DNA from: an uncultured Bacteroides sp.
Lineage (GTDB): Bacteria > Bacteroidota > Bacteroidia > Bacteroidales > Bacteroidaceae
Reading direction: 5' to 3'
Length of the DNA: 64,000 bases
Assembly: GCF_905207245.1 (NCBI RefSeq)
Contig: NZ_CAJLKP010000024.1
Span: 1 to 64,000 of the forward strand
This document shows, in pieces, positions 27,447 to 36,866 of the stretch (position 1 is its first letter; the number at the start of each line of letters is the position of its first letter). The notes under the pieces are model-generated. The model had not been told where the DNA came from. It ran no database searches and saw only the letters and a program-made list of their open reading frames with translations. The translations under genes and the position numbers were made by a program.

Positions 27447-27905
27447 ATGAAAACTACAAGTTTATTTAAAGCTGTTGCATTGGTAACTTTAATGATAGCA
27501 AATGTTCTAAACTCCGAGATAAAAGCTCAGGATGAATTTATTACGAATAAGGTGATGAACGGCAAATTGGTCGCATCGAAAACAATCTTCAAGCAAGAAG
27601 GCTCTTACCTCCACCGCTATATGCAATACACTTTTGCGTACGACGCCCAGAATCGTCTGGTGAGCAAAGAAGCTTCCAAATGGGATGGAACAAAAGGTAC
27701 ATGGACCCCTTACTTCAAGATCACCTTCCAATACAGCGACAATGAAATAATCACAATTTATGCCCGCTGGAACAAGTCTCACAAAGCTTATGATGAAGCC
27801 GTTCAGAAAAACGTCTACGAACTGAATGATGAAAATATGCCGACAGTATACAGAACACACAAGCAGATGAATTCCACGACCAATCTACTGGCAATCGCAA
27901 AATAG
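27447..27905 (+). CDS. DUF3836 family secreted protein, copy 2
   Basis: 152 residues, colinear with copy 1 (same first twelve residues, same VASKTIFKQ, QNRLVSK, KAYDEAVQK and YELNDENMP blocks) but lacking about 13 residues before the C-terminal MNSTTNLLAIAK. The ATG context (AAATAAAGATT before ATG) is also shared, so the duplication covered leader, gene and terminator. I see no sigma-54-like element directly upstream; it may rely on read-through from copy 1 or on an unrecognised promoter. Confidence 0.85.
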   Translation: MKTTSLFKAVALVTLMIANVLNSEIKAQDEFITNKVMNGKLVASKTIFKQEGSYLHRYMQYTFAYDAQNRLVSKEASKWDGTKGTWTPYFKITFQYSDNEIITIYARWNKSHKAYDEAVQKNVYELNDENMPTVYRTHKQMNSTTNLLAIAK

Positions 27906-27928
27906 GAATTAAAGTTAAAATTCAGGTA

Positions 27929-27957
27929 AAGCACGGGCTGAGAAGTTCGTGCTTTTA
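27929..27957 (+). terminator. Rho-independent terminator after DUF3836 copy 2
   Basis: AAGCACG (27929-27935) pairs with CGTGCTT (27948-27954), followed by TTA. It is the duplicated counterpart of the terminator at 27301 and separates this gene from the convergent anti-sigma gene. Confidence 0.75.
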
Positions 27958-27972
27958 CATATTACCCGGAAT

Positions 27973-28374
27973 TCATTCACAATGCATCACTTTTACCAAT
28001 ATAGTATCCGCCGGAATGGTATCCTGAGGGGCAATGCTATCTCTATTATTATGCAAAATCGGGGGATTTATTTTCAGCTCATGAGAATCACCCGGTGAAA
28101 AAGTCCCTCCCCTCTGAGTGAGGAAATAATAACAGGCCCCTCCCCCCATCAATATACAGGTCACTGAGGCCGCCACCATCCAAATACGAAATGGAATATT
28201 CCGTCGCTCTTTCTTCCCTATAGACTGAACCATGAGACGTAAACGAACCAATTCTTTCCCGCATTCTTCACAATTCAGCAAATGCTGTTGAAATTCCGTT
28301 TCCTCCTCCCGACTCATCCGGTTTTGTATATATAACCAGATATCGGAATGCTTATACCCACATTGCTTCTTCAT
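27973..28374 (-). CDS. Zinc-type anti-sigma factor, last gene of the envelope operon
   Basis: 133 residues. The N-terminal domain has the anti-sigma zinc motif H31-x3-C35-x2-C38 (HLLNCEEC). A single membrane helix (MVAASVTCILMGGGACYYF, about 67-86) leads to a short periplasmic tail. Such proteins hold an ECF sigma factor at the membrane until a signal releases it. The start overlaps the stop of the preceding gene (ATGA), and that gene has sigma-like regions, so the two are very probably a sigma/anti-sigma pair. Confidence 0.8.
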   Translation of the reverse strand: MKKQCGYKHSDIWLYIQNRMSREEETEFQQHLLNCEECGKELVRLRLMVQSIGKKERRNIPFRIWMVAASVTCILMGGGACYYFLTQRGGTFSPGDSHELKINPPILHNNRDSIAPQDTIPADTILVKVMHCE

Positions 28375-29567
28375 TTTACTACCTCCTCTCCCACAACAAA
28401 GGGCACATAACCTTTGTGTTTATATTCAATAATCAGACTGACCGTCCTTTTTTTCAGATACTCTTTGCCACGGCTAACAGATTTCCGCAGATTATCCAAC
28501 TTTCGCCCATCAGACGCCCCATACAATGTCCAGGCAATTTCTTCATACTTTTTATTCTCCACATAAAGCATTGATATAGCTTGTGCCACATCCTGCATGC
28601 CTTCCACTAATTCATCATAAACCCTGCCATGCCCATAACTCAATATATCCGCCAAAGCACAACAAACATCATATTCATTCTTCTCATTCACTTCAAGTAA
28701 ATAGGCAAACCGGCCATCTATCTTTTCCGAACCCGGCACAACGGAATCCTGACATTCCAGATACTGCCAATCTTCATCTTCCAATAGAATTTCCTCCTGT
28801 CTTTTCTTTTCCGTCCTAAGCCATTCACGAAATTTATTACGCCCGGTCATCTGTAATGAGTTTAGCAGATGGCGCGCCGATTCAACCTGAGCTAATTTTC
28901 CCCGCTCCAATTGCTCCTGGACAGAAATCACCGTTTCCATACTCACTTCTTTCACCGCTTCCTCATCCTCCTTATTCTTCTCTACCACCAGAAAGCGGAT
29001 AAAGCGATGAATTAACCTCCATATTTCTTCCCAGAATTCATTATCCTTTACTAACAAACGCTCATATAGCAATGTGTATTTCAAAGGGAACAAAGAACAT
29101 ACCCCATTGATACAGCTTTTTTCCAATTCTCCGGGAGAAGCAAACAGTGTACCGTTACAACACATTTCCTGATAGAATTTCATGAAAAGGTCCGAAGACA
29201 ATCTAAAAGCAACTGTCCTTCCGTTTTCCATCTTCAACTCCTCGTCAATCGTTGCTTCCGTCTGCCGCCTTTGAATAGCAGATAATGCATTTTGTGAGAG
29301 CCGCCTCACCATTCGAAACATGCAATGTTTCTCCGCTTTCCGGCGGAAGAACTTTGCAAATCCTCTCCGGGAATACCAATTACTCAGCAAATGTTCCTTC
29401 CACTCTCTAAATTCTACCAAAGAGCAGCCATCTGGCAGGAAAGCATTATTTCCACAAGACAACTCTTTCACAGCAGCCCGTTTATCCGTAACAAATCCGC
29501 TATCCTCCAATGCATAACGTTCACATTCTTTCGTTACTATTTCTTCTATCAGTTGATTATTCGTCAT
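28371..29567 (-). CDS. Atypical ECF sigma factor-like protein
   Basis: 398 residues, about twice the length of an ordinary ECF sigma factor. The middle part (about 165-265) looks like region 2: LYERLLVKDNEFWEEIWRL, then DEEAVKEVSMETVISVQEQL and NKFREWLRTEKKRQ. The end (about 340-385) looks like region 4: AISMLYVENKKYEEIAWTLY, then KLDNLRKSVSRGKEYLKKR. An N-terminal 150-residue extension and an acidic insert between the regions are not recognised. The assignment is by pattern, but the 4-base overlap with a zinc anti-sigma gene supports it. It overlaps the transglutaminase-like gene by four bases as well (ATGA), so expression of all three is tightly coupled. Confidence 0.6.
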   Translation of the reverse strand: MTNNQLIEEIVTKECERYALEDSGFVTDKRAAVKELSCGNNAFLPDGCSLVEFREWKEHLLSNWYSRRGFAKFFRRKAEKHCMFRMVRRLSQNALSAIQRRQTEATIDEELKMENGRTVAFRLSSDLFMKFYQEMCCNGTLFASPGELEKSCINGVCSLFPLKYTLLYERLLVKDNEFWEEIWRLIHRFIRFLVVEKNKEDEEAVKEVSMETVISVQEQLERGKLAQVESARHLLNSLQMTGRNKFREWLRTEKKRQEEILLEDEDWQYLECQDSVVPGSEKIDGRFAYLLEVNEKNEYDVCCALADILSYGHGRVYDELVEGMQDVAQAISMLYVENKKYEEIAWTLYGASDGRKLDNLRKSVSRGKEYLKKRTVSLIIEYKHKGYVPFVVGEEVVK

Positions 29568-31045
29568 AGTCTTATCACTTTAGGACGCTTGTTTTTGCAG
29601 AAAGGCATCACTTGTCCCACTTTTGCATTCATGTAGGTAGGATCACATATGATATAATTTTCCCCTTTCAACTGGACATAAGCGCCTTTCAAATCCTCCT
29701 TAGCCATATTGACAGCAGTTGCCACATGCCCCGGATAATCGAGCAACAACACCTCTTTTCCAAAAAGCCGGTTGACCAGATGAGCAAAAAGAATAGAACG
29801 GTCTTCACAATCACAAGCCGGATAATAGAAGTTTTCTTCTATAAAAAATGGTTTCTCGTAACCAAACTGCTCATGGTCCGTTTGATAAGAGAATCCTGCC
29901 TGCACCCACAAGAGGAGTTGGTTAAGAACTTCTGCCAACGGTTTGTCTACCAACTGGGCAGAAAGAGACGATAGTAATTGCTTCATCAACTTATCGTCAG
30001 GAGTTGCACGGGCATACACCGACAGTTCACATGACGGATATTCTTTATAAAACCGTATCTTATTCTGATTTACTTCTCCTTTCACTTCCAATCCGGCCGC
30101 CTTGATGCAAAAAGCTTTCGGCTGCATGGGAAGTAGCAGTTCCTTATCAATCATTAATGACAGATAAGGAGTCTGAATCAACTTATCCGGCAACTGATAG
30201 GTAAATATGTTCGAATAAGATTTCAAGTCCTTATCAGAGATAACATAATACGTGCGCCCATTCATCTCCAGATAAGAGCAAGCATACACCTTCTCACGGA
30301 TAGGAACCAACAAAACCAGAAACCGGTCTATCCGAGCCAAGCGTACATCGTAGCCGGACTGTACTAAAAGAAAGTGCTGGAATACTGTCCGGCAATCCTC
30401 ACCTTGCAGAGTCGAGAGCCGGGCAGCCACTTTCTCCACCAGCAGAAAATAAGCCCAGTCATTCATCTGCATTTTTTCTTTATAGCGGAGCATGTCGGCC
30501 AATAAAGAAGAAAAACGGCTGTTAGCTATCTCCTTCCACAGATACCCTACAGCTCGTTCTGTGACTGCAGGCAGAAAAAACTGGCGGTTCTGATAATGCA
30601 CCCCCAATTTAGCCCCAAAGTAATCCAATAGCAGGGAATCTGCAGCTTTCCGGGAGAAAACCTCTGAAGAAATCCTATCCGGTATATTTTGTTCCGCCTC
30701 TTCTTCCGCTGCAAGTGCCTGTTCAGCTTGGCTGTTTATCACTTCCGCTGCACTCACAAGTACTTCACGATAATTCTTCTCTTCCTGAGCCAAGATAGGA
30801 GAGAGTGGTTTCGGTGTTTCGTCAGGAGTCTTTCCCTGAAACAAATGATACTCTTTCCATGCCTTGCTCAAAAAGTCTATATACTCTTTATTGATTTCTT
30901 TCCGGAAATCCCCATACTCACCTTGCAGCTCTTTGCGGAAGTCGATAAATTCATCTCCTTCAGATGAGTTGCTATTCTGCGCAGATATCCGTACCGGAAG
31001 ACAGGCGAAGAGAAACAAAGCCAACAGCATAGATCTAATCTTCAT
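29564..31045 (-). CDS. Secreted transglutaminase-like protein
   Basis: Start taken as ATG 31045, which overlaps the upstream TGA by one base (TGATG); a TTG just before it is less likely. 493 residues, signal peptide LALFLFACLPVRISAQ. The C-terminal domain has the transglutaminase-like Cys-His-Asp order: YYPACDCEDRSILFAHLV (Cys), LLDYPGHVATAV (His), NYIICDPTYMNA (Asp). The N-terminal part begins with repeated acidic/aromatic helices (EFIDFRKELQGEYGDFRKE) that could be a coiled coil. Such domains act as cysteine proteases or crosslinkers, or as scaffolds when inactive. Its position just before a sigma/anti-sigma pair makes a role in envelope signalling or surface-protein processing possible. 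Confidence 0.75.
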   Translation of the reverse strand: MKIRSMLLALFLFACLPVRISAQNSNSSEGDEFIDFRKELQGEYGDFRKEINKEYIDFLSKAWKEYHLFQGKTPDETPKPLSPILAQEEKNYREVLVSAAEVINSQAEQALAAEEEAEQNIPDRISSEVFSRKAADSLLLDYFGAKLGVHYQNRQFFLPAVTERAVGYLWKEIANSRFSSLLADMLRYKEKMQMNDWAYFLLVEKVAARLSTLQGEDCRTVFQHFLLVQSGYDVRLARIDRFLVLLVPIREKVYACSYLEMNGRTYYVISDKDLKSYSNIFTYQLPDKLIQTPYLSLMIDKELLLPMQPKAFCIKAAGLEVKGEVNQNKIRFYKEYPSCELSVYARATPDDKLMKQLLSSLSAQLVDKPLAEVLNQLLLWVQAGFSYQTDHEQFGYEKPFFIEENFYYPACDCEDRSILFAHLVNRLFGKEVLLLDYPGHVATAVNMAKEDLKGAYVQLKGENYIICDPTYMNAKVGQVMPFCKNKRPKVIRL

Positions 31046-32970
31046 CAAAGCGAAAGATTAACAGATTCATTATTATCAAAGATAATCCTCACATTTCCAG
31101 ACTTGTTTACAATATTTTTTATAAATCCCGTCTGAGGGGCGCCCGTGCTAAACCGAAAGATGGGTTTCTCTGTTGCATCATCAAACGAGTAACATACCAA
31201 TACGCGATTTCCAGTTAAACCATTTCCAACAATAAATACAAAATCCGTATACTTACTGTTTGCATTATAAATCCGTGGATAGAAAACAGTATTCGGCTTC
31301 TGATCTACGGGATTTGCATAAAATTTCCAGGCATGCTGCCCACTTTGCAAATGGTTTTTCTTGAAGTAATCAAGTATTGCCAATCGGCATTTAGAGGATT
31401 CAATACACTCTTTGGCATCATTATTATCCCACACTCTGTCCAAAAGAGCAAAATCCAGTGAGTCGAGCAAGTAAGGTGCAGCCATCACTCCTTCCTGTCC
31501 GTCCACTTTTACTTCTGCCCAGTCACCGAGTTTGTTGTATGTGATTACTCTCGTTCCATAAGGCACTTTTCTTAAAATATTGGACTCTATTCCTGCCGTT
31601 CTCGAAGAACGGAGAAATACATTGTTGGCCACAACGTATGTACGAGGTGCATCTTTGTCTTTGGCATAAGGCACATACCACAAAAAATATGTCGATATTC
31701 CTCCAACAGCCAACAGTACACCTGCAAGAATGGAAATAAGTACTATGTGCCCATTCTTTGACGAACGAACCATCGGAGCAGCAGTCTCTACAGATTGCAC
31801 TCCGGCAGTCTTCCGGTCTTCTTCCTTCGCTTTTGTTTTCCAACTTTCCCTGATTGCATCAAATGAATCATCTTTCGCAACGGAAGAGGGTTGAAATCTC
31901 TCTTGTTCCGGCATGGCAGCACTACTTGTTTCCGGTGCAGGATTAGAAGCAGACGGCCAATATGCCTTGTATTTATCGTCCGATGTTTCTTCTGCAGGTG
32001 GCGTAACTGTAGAATCAGATATTCCAGAAGAAACGGAAGAATCAGGAGTGGAAATTCTCTCAAGCATGATTATTTTAGCAGCTCTGACAAGCCGCTCATT
32101 ATAATCTTCTTTATGTTGCAATATGGTTTTCAGTTCCTCATCCGAGCGCCTCCTTACCTGATTCAGGAATTCATCCGCCTTTTCCTGTGCAGGATTCCTT
32201 GTCGGTCTTCCGGAACTAATAGAGGAACTACTTGAGGAAAACAGCATTACCATTCCGCCGTATACAATCCAGAGAGTATGCCCAACACCAACAACTGCAA
32301 GAAAAAATATCAGGGAAAACAAATATAATAATGCTACTGCTGAATTATAATCCGTAAAAGAATCAAATAAAGACACGTTATCAGATACAGCAATAGCTCC
32401 ACCTACTATAAAGCATAACCATCCTGCTATACACCAGATAAGTGCAGTACAAAAATATTTCCGATGTTCCTTCCTATGAATACCAATAGTCGTCCAAGCG
32501 GAAAATTGCATCACCAAACCAGCTAACAAAGACAACACGGCACCGGCTCCTATCCCAAATCCACCAAATCCGCTACTACCTCCATCAATAGTTTTATATA
32601 ACAACATGATTCCCGCAGTGACTGGCATCCATGCCGTATAAAACGACAACCAAGGCAGTCGTTTGAAATATTGTACTATCGGATTAGCTATATACAATAT
32701 CAAAATGAAATACAAAAACAGTATAAACTGTGATACTGGCAGAAAGGAGGAGTCTGCAAAAGATGATGAAGAACGATTCATCTTGGCAATCAGATTAATC
32801 CCGTCAAAAGCAGAATATGAGGTATCATAAGACATCCCATACGTACTTCGCCCGCCTATTTGAAGTGTGACCCACGGCAGAAACAAACATATCAGCAATA
32901 TTACAGAACATACTATTTCAGTGATCTGAGATGTTGACCTACCTTGTAAATTTTCTCCTGCATTTTCCAT
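31045..32970 (-). CDS. Multi-pass membrane protein with bacterial SH3 domain
   Basis: 641 residues. About six hydrophobic helices lie in the first 245 residues, including SVILLICLFLPWVTLQIGG. A Ser-rich linker and a low-complexity acidic cytoplasmic region follow (about 250-410). Another helix is at about 415-440 (HIVLISILAGVLLAVGGIST), then an SH3-type domain (VVANNVFLRSSRTAGIE ... DWAEVKVDGQEGVMA, about 450-510) and an unrecognised C-terminal domain. SH3b domains bind peptidoglycan or protein ligands, so the C-terminal part should face the periplasm. It is coupled to the transglutaminase-like gene by a one-base overlap. Confidence 0.75.
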   Translation of the reverse strand: MENAGENLQGRSTSQITEIVCSVILLICLFLPWVTLQIGGRSTYGMSYDTSYSAFDGINLIAKMNRSSSSFADSSFLPVSQFILFLYFILILYIANPIVQYFKRLPWLSFYTAWMPVTAGIMLLYKTIDGGSSGFGGFGIGAGAVLSLLAGLVMQFSAWTTIGIHRKEHRKYFCTALIWCIAGWLCFIVGGAIAVSDNVSLFDSFTDYNSAVALLYLFSLIFFLAVVGVGHTLWIVYGGMVMLFSSSSSSISSGRPTRNPAQEKADEFLNQVRRRSDEELKTILQHKEDYNERLVRAAKIIMLERISTPDSSVSSGISDSTVTPPAEETSDDKYKAYWPSASNPAPETSSAAMPEQERFQPSSVAKDDSFDAIRESWKTKAKEEDRKTAGVQSVETAAPMVRSSKNGHIVLISILAGVLLAVGGISTYFLWYVPYAKDKDAPRTYVVANNVFLRSSRTAGIESNILRKVPYGTRVITYNKLGDWAEVKVDGQEGVMAAPYLLDSLDFALLDRVWDNNDAKECIESSKCRLAILDYFKKNHLQSGQHAWKFYANPVDQKPNTVFYPRIYNANSKYTDFVFIVGNGLTGNRVLVCYSFDDATEKPIFRFSTGAPQTGFIKNIVNKSGNVRIIFDNNESVNLSL

Positions 32971-33009
32971 ATTTATATCAAATTAGAAATCAAAATAACC
33001 CGACTAATT

Positions 33010-34329
33010 TCAGTTCACTGTCAAACTGAAAGAATATCGTTTAGAGCTACCTTCCGGCCTCCAAACTCCGGAGAACGATTTCCCGGGTATCCATTTCCCT
33101 TTAAAAGTTCCTGCCCTTTCATTATTGCGATAGGCAGTCAAGGTAATATTATCCTCGTTTAGTTCATAGTGTTCTTCATCTATACTTGTAGTTCCACTCA
33201 GTTCATAGCGTTTCTGCTCCGCTTCAAAATAGAAGGCTCCATCTATCCGTCCACCATAATTAGGTATCTCCATCCTTATTTGACCAAAATCATCGACAAA
33301 GCCGCTATATATATACCCCTCTGTAAGTTTAAGGTTTTCCTTAGGAGGCCGGTTATCCATTTCTTCTTTAGTAAAGAACAACTTATCATAGTTAATCATT
33401 GTTTCTGCCATTCCCTTAGAAAATAAATAGTTACGTGCATCCTTAATTTTTATTGTTTTCCAAAGCCCTCCTATCAAGTAATCGGATTCTATATTCAATC
33501 GTGTAGGCTTGTATCCGGTCCTATAATCAGATTCATATATTCCTACCGGAAACCAATTATTTGTAGGTGTGATGCAGGCAGAGACCGTCTCAGCATCCAC
33601 TTTTTCCCGAAAACCGGGAAATACTAAAGCAGCAGGATAACGGTAGGTTTTTCCATCCTCCAAACGAAGCGCTATCACATCTTCCTCTATATCATATTTC
33701 ATTTGGCACAATTGAAGCTTTCCGTTATAATCTGCGACTACAGAGAATTTTCCTCCATCCAAAGGTTCAGTTGTGACAGTTGCCTCTAATGAACTTTCCG
33801 GGAAGAAAAATCTATTGTCATAAAGCAAACCATTACCGGCATTGGCAAATCCCCATAGATATAAGGGTAGATAAGCAAAAGCATAAGGTATATCCTCATC
33901 ATCCGGTTCGTCATTGCCCTTCAGAATAGATTTTAATCTGAACATTCTGCCATCTTCTTTAGAAAGATATTTAAAAACAGGTACAATGGCAGAGGATGGC
34001 ACAATAACTGCAGGAACATATTCCTTTTTTTTCCAACCTTTAACCATCATACTTACTTTATAGTTTTTCACTGAATCAAGATGCTCTTCTTTCAGTTCAG
34101 AATAAGGATAAGCCATCACTTTCTTACTGAAAAGCAACTCTAAAAACAAAGTATCATTCCTGTGATAGTTTCTGCATAAATCAAATTCCTCTAAACTTTT
34201 CACATTTTGGCTGCCGCTGAATTGTACAATAGAGATATTGCTTATTTCTTCTCTGCTGCTTACCATCTTATCAAGATTGCAACTCGCAAAAATGACAACC
34301 GCACTCATCAATAATAAAATCTTTCTCAT
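33010..34329 (-). CDS. Lipoprotein of unknown function (439 residues)
   Basis: Signal with lipobox VIFASC (Cys17). The body is beta-rich with repeated short strands (YRYPAALVFPGFREK, EGYIYSGFVDDFGQIRMEI, GRIDGAFYFEAEQKRYELSG) and ends in GTFKGKWIPGKSFSGVWRPE, a pattern typical of barrel-like or lipocalin-like modules. No catalytic motif or known family was recognised. It lies between two other envelope genes with spacings of 39 and 23 bases, so it belongs to the operon. Confidence 0.7.
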   Translation of the reverse strand: MRKILLLMSAVVIFASCNLDKMVSSREEISNISIVQFSGSQNVKSLEEFDLCRNYHRNDTLFLELLFSKKVMAYPYSELKEEHLDSVKNYKVSMMVKGWKKKEYVPAVIVPSSAIVPVFKYLSKEDGRMFRLKSILKGNDEPDDEDIPYAFAYLPLYLWGFANAGNGLLYDNRFFFPESSLEATVTTEPLDGGKFSVVADYNGKLQLCQMKYDIEEDVIALRLEDGKTYRYPAALVFPGFREKVDAETVSACITPTNNWFPVGIYESDYRTGYKPTRLNIESDYLIGGLWKTIKIKDARNYLFSKGMAETMINYDKLFFTKEEMDNRPPKENLKLTEGYIYSGFVDDFGQIRMEIPNYGGRIDGAFYFEAEQKRYELSGTTSIDEEHYELNEDNITLTAYRNNERAGTFKGKWIPGKSFSGVWRPEGSSKRYSFSLTVN

Positions 34330-34352
34330 AATATCAGATTATTAATGTAACG

Positions 34353-35333
34353 TTAAAGAGAATAAAAGCGAAAAGCCAACCCGTCTATTTCGCTACAAAG
34401 GTTATTCATCTGCTCGTAAATATAAATATCCTTACTCTCATATTCCTTTTTCAAAACATCTTCCACTAACCTTTTAAGGGCATATTCCTTATTGAAGTCA
34501 CTCTCTTTTTCCTTATCTTTTTCCTTCATGTATTCAAATACTGCATAAGGAGTTGCCTCTATCAAAGCAAGCGTATCAATTCTTTTACCGTTTACGATTA
34601 CATAATTAATGGCAAATGCAAACTTATATTTGCTAAGAACAGTTTTAAAGTCGGACGATTTAATCGTTTCATCAATCTGGAACTTTACCATAGGTGAGTC
34701 CCTGACTACAACAGGAGCACTGAAAGGGCTACTTATCTCTGCAGAATGATAATGAGAGAACATATCCGAGAAGGAAGGCTCTTCATCCATTTCAAACAAA
34801 TCATAATCAAATGATACGCCATCTACGGTTCCACGAAGTGGTGTCACTTTTAGTACAAACTTCTTGGAAGTTACAATAGGCTCGCCTCCCCATGGGGGTT
34901 GCATATATTCCTTTTCAATATCAGCCAAATCAACACGAACATAATTCGTAGGTCCATGGGTATCCCAATAGCGCTGCCAAATATCACAAACGGAGTCTGC
35001 CGAAGCCTGATAATGACCATATTGCGATTCCCATCTTTCAGCAAACTCTTTTCTGTGTGATTCCTGAAATTCCGTATCCAATATCGTACTTACAAATTTG
35101 TAGAACCGTTTGTAAGTCAAGTCCTGCCACATAGCTTTCTGGGAGGAGGTCTGCAAATAGTTTCTATGCATTTCCACAAACTTGTAAGCAAAAGAAAAAC
35201 CAGGTTCCTTCTTCACAGCATTCTCTACTTCTTCCAGAGTAAGTGGTTCTGCAATAGTTCTGTTTAGAGCACTATCGCAAGAAACAACCAGAAGAAGGAA
35301 CATGGTTCCTATAATTATTTTAGCTATCTTCAT
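34353..35333 (-). CDS. Lipoprotein of unknown function (326 residues)
   Basis: Lipobox LLVVSC (Cys19). The first half is helical (LEEVENAVKKEPGFSFAYKFVEMH, SQKAMWQDLTYKRFYKFV), the second half beta-rich with KKFVLKVTPLRGTVDGVSFDYDLFEM. A charged KEKDKEKESDFNKEY segment follows. No family recognised. Tight spacing (21 and 23 bases) ties it to the operon. Confidence 0.7.
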   Translation of the reverse strand: MKIAKIIIGTMFLLLVVSCDSALNRTIAEPLTLEEVENAVKKEPGFSFAYKFVEMHRNYLQTSSQKAMWQDLTYKRFYKFVSTILDTEFQESHRKEFAERWESQYGHYQASADSVCDIWQRYWDTHGPTNYVRVDLADIEKEYMQPPWGGEPIVTSKKFVLKVTPLRGTVDGVSFDYDLFEMDEEPSFSDMFSHYHSAEISSPFSAPVVVRDSPMVKFQIDETIKSSDFKTVLSKYKFAFAINYVIVNGKRIDTLALIEATPYAVFEYMKEKDKEKESDFNKEYALKRLVEDVLKKEYESKDIYIYEQMNNLCSEIDGLAFRFYSL

Positions 35334-35354
35334 AAGCCCTCTGTTCAGTCCGAA

Positions 35355-35750
35355 TTAACGAAGCATCGCTTTTATAAAGCGGAATTCCTTCTTCGGGAAG
35401 AATCGAAGTCCTACCTGTACTTTCATTGTAGCAGGTTGCCCGTCCACAAGACCGGGATTCCATTTAGGCATCATATTGACAAGCCGCAAGGCTTCCTCGT
35501 CCGCACTCACCAAAACTCTGGCCTTCAGTTTTACATTTTCTATTTCTCCGGTTTCGGTGACAGTAAATTCAATAATTACCTCACCCTGCCCCGCACTTGC
35601 TATTGCAGGCTTTTTAGGTTTAGCATTTCTGTTAAAGAACTCCTTCATAGCTTCCTGACCACCGACGAATTCGGGAGCACTGTTCTGCGCTACCAGATTA
35701 AATGACACTAAACAAAATAACCCCACTAAAAAAATAATCTGCTTTTTCAT
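35355..35750 (-). CDS. Secreted TonB C-terminal-domain protein
   Basis: 131 residues: signal peptide (IIFLVGLFCLVSFNLVAQ), then directly a TonB C-terminal fold: FVGGQEAMKEFFNRNAK, GEVIIEFTVTETGEIENVKL, SADEEALRLVNMMPKWNPGLVDGQPATMKVQV. The GxP..V.V...G.V....(V/L) and MPKWxPG pattern is clear. Unlike a true TonB it has no membrane anchor or Pro-rich spacer, so it cannot carry force from ExbBD. It may instead act as a periplasmic interaction domain. Confidence 0.85.
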   Translation of the reverse strand: MKKQIIFLVGLFCLVSFNLVAQNSAPEFVGGQEAMKEFFNRNAKPKKPAIASAGQGEVIIEFTVTETGEIENVKLKARVLVSADEEALRLVNMMPKWNPGLVDGQPATMKVQVGLRFFPKKEFRFIKAMLR

Positions 35751-35781
35751 AATGTATTTTTATTTAAATGAATAATAAATC

Positions 35782-36837
35782 TTACCACTTTATATCTTCA
35801 AACTTCAGTTCCGTATTCAGCACCTGCCAGGGTTCCGACTTTTTCTCTATCGTAATCTGATAACGTGCTACGGAATACACATCGGAAGGTACATTTTTCA
35901 GGACAATCTGTCCCGGGATAGAGACATTCTTAGGAAACAATACAGGAAGTATGTTAGCCGCTTTATTGGATATCTTAAACTCACTATTAGCGGAATCATA
36001 TGAGTTCCCTTTGTTATCAAGCCCTCCGTAACTTTTAAATGTAAGTTTCACATCCTCGCCCGTGTTCGTCACAGTAAACCGGAATTCAACCGTATTACCA
36101 ACCCTGGTGCATCCTGCAAACTCTGTCTTTAGTTTTGTATCCCAGGGAGTGACCGCCCCGCAACTGCCTCCATCCGGCTGTTCGCCGCCACTACTCTCAT
36201 TCAATGAAACGGAAACTTCAACAGAAAGCGATTCGCCTTCTGCATCTATCAAAAGAATGGCTGTCTCGTCTTTCTTAATCCGACTGCGATCTATATTCAC
36301 TACAATGGTACTTTCTTTGGCAGACGCCGTACTTCCACTTGCAGGCGTCACACTCAGCCATTCCGCCGAAGATGCTTTGGATACAGACCACGAAATGGAC
36401 TTACCGGAAGTACCAATATTCTGTATAGTAAATGTTTTGCTTGTTGACTGGCTGCCGAAGTTGAGCGAAGCAGTACTCAGCCGGATAGCAGAAGCCCCCC
36501 CTTTCAACACCATATCTCCGGATGCTTTCTCACCGGCTATCACCGTTATCCGTTTAGTATTCGTCTTATAACCTGTTTTAGATATTTGAATGGTATACTG
36601 ACCGGGTTCCAAATCCTGAAACTCATAGCTCCCATCGCTGCCTGTATTTGCCGTTTTCCCATAAGGAGAAAGCCCCACATGTGCATCCTGCACCGGTTCA
36701 CCGTTATCCGAATCGTTCACAATCCCGTAAATCGTTCCTGTTGTTTCCACTTCATCTTTGACGCAGCTCTGAAACAATCCGCAGGATAACAGTAAAACTC
36801 CGCCCATAAACAGGTTACCAAGTAATTTAGTCTTCAT
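35782..36837 (-). CDS. Lipoprotein with carboxypeptidase-regulatory and BACON-like domains
   Basis: 351 residues, lipobox SCGLFQSC (Cys about 25). Domain 1 (about 33-112): TGTIYGIVNDSDNGEPVQDA, then GSDGSYEFQDLEPGQYTIQI, a carboxypeptidase regulatory-like beta-sandwich. Domain 2 (about 117-215): BACON-like with LSTASLNFGSQSTSKTFTIQ, SWSVSKASSAEWLSVTPASG and TIVVNIDRSRIKKDETA. Domain 3 is an unclassified beta-sandwich. BACON modules are Bacteroidetes carbohydrate- or mucin-binding candidates. Probably an outer-membrane surface-exposed adhesin-like lipoprotein of this operon. Confidence 0.8.
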   Translation of the reverse strand: MKTKLLGNLFMGGVLLLSCGLFQSCVKDEVETTGTIYGIVNDSDNGEPVQDAHVGLSPYGKTANTGSDGSYEFQDLEPGQYTIQISKTGYKTNTKRITVIAGEKASGDMVLKGGASAIRLSTASLNFGSQSTSKTFTIQNIGTSGKSISWSVSKASSAEWLSVTPASGSTASAKESTIVVNIDRSRIKKDETAILLIDAEGESLSVEVSVSLNESSGGEQPDGGSCGAVTPWDTKLKTEFAGCTRVGNTVEFRFTVTNTGEDVKLTFKSYGGLDNKGNSYDSANSEFKISNKAANILPVLFPKNVSIPGQIVLKNVPSDVYSVARYQITIEKKSEPWQVLNTELKFEDIKW

Positions 36838-36866
36838 ACATATTTATATTTTGTTATTTATTCCAT

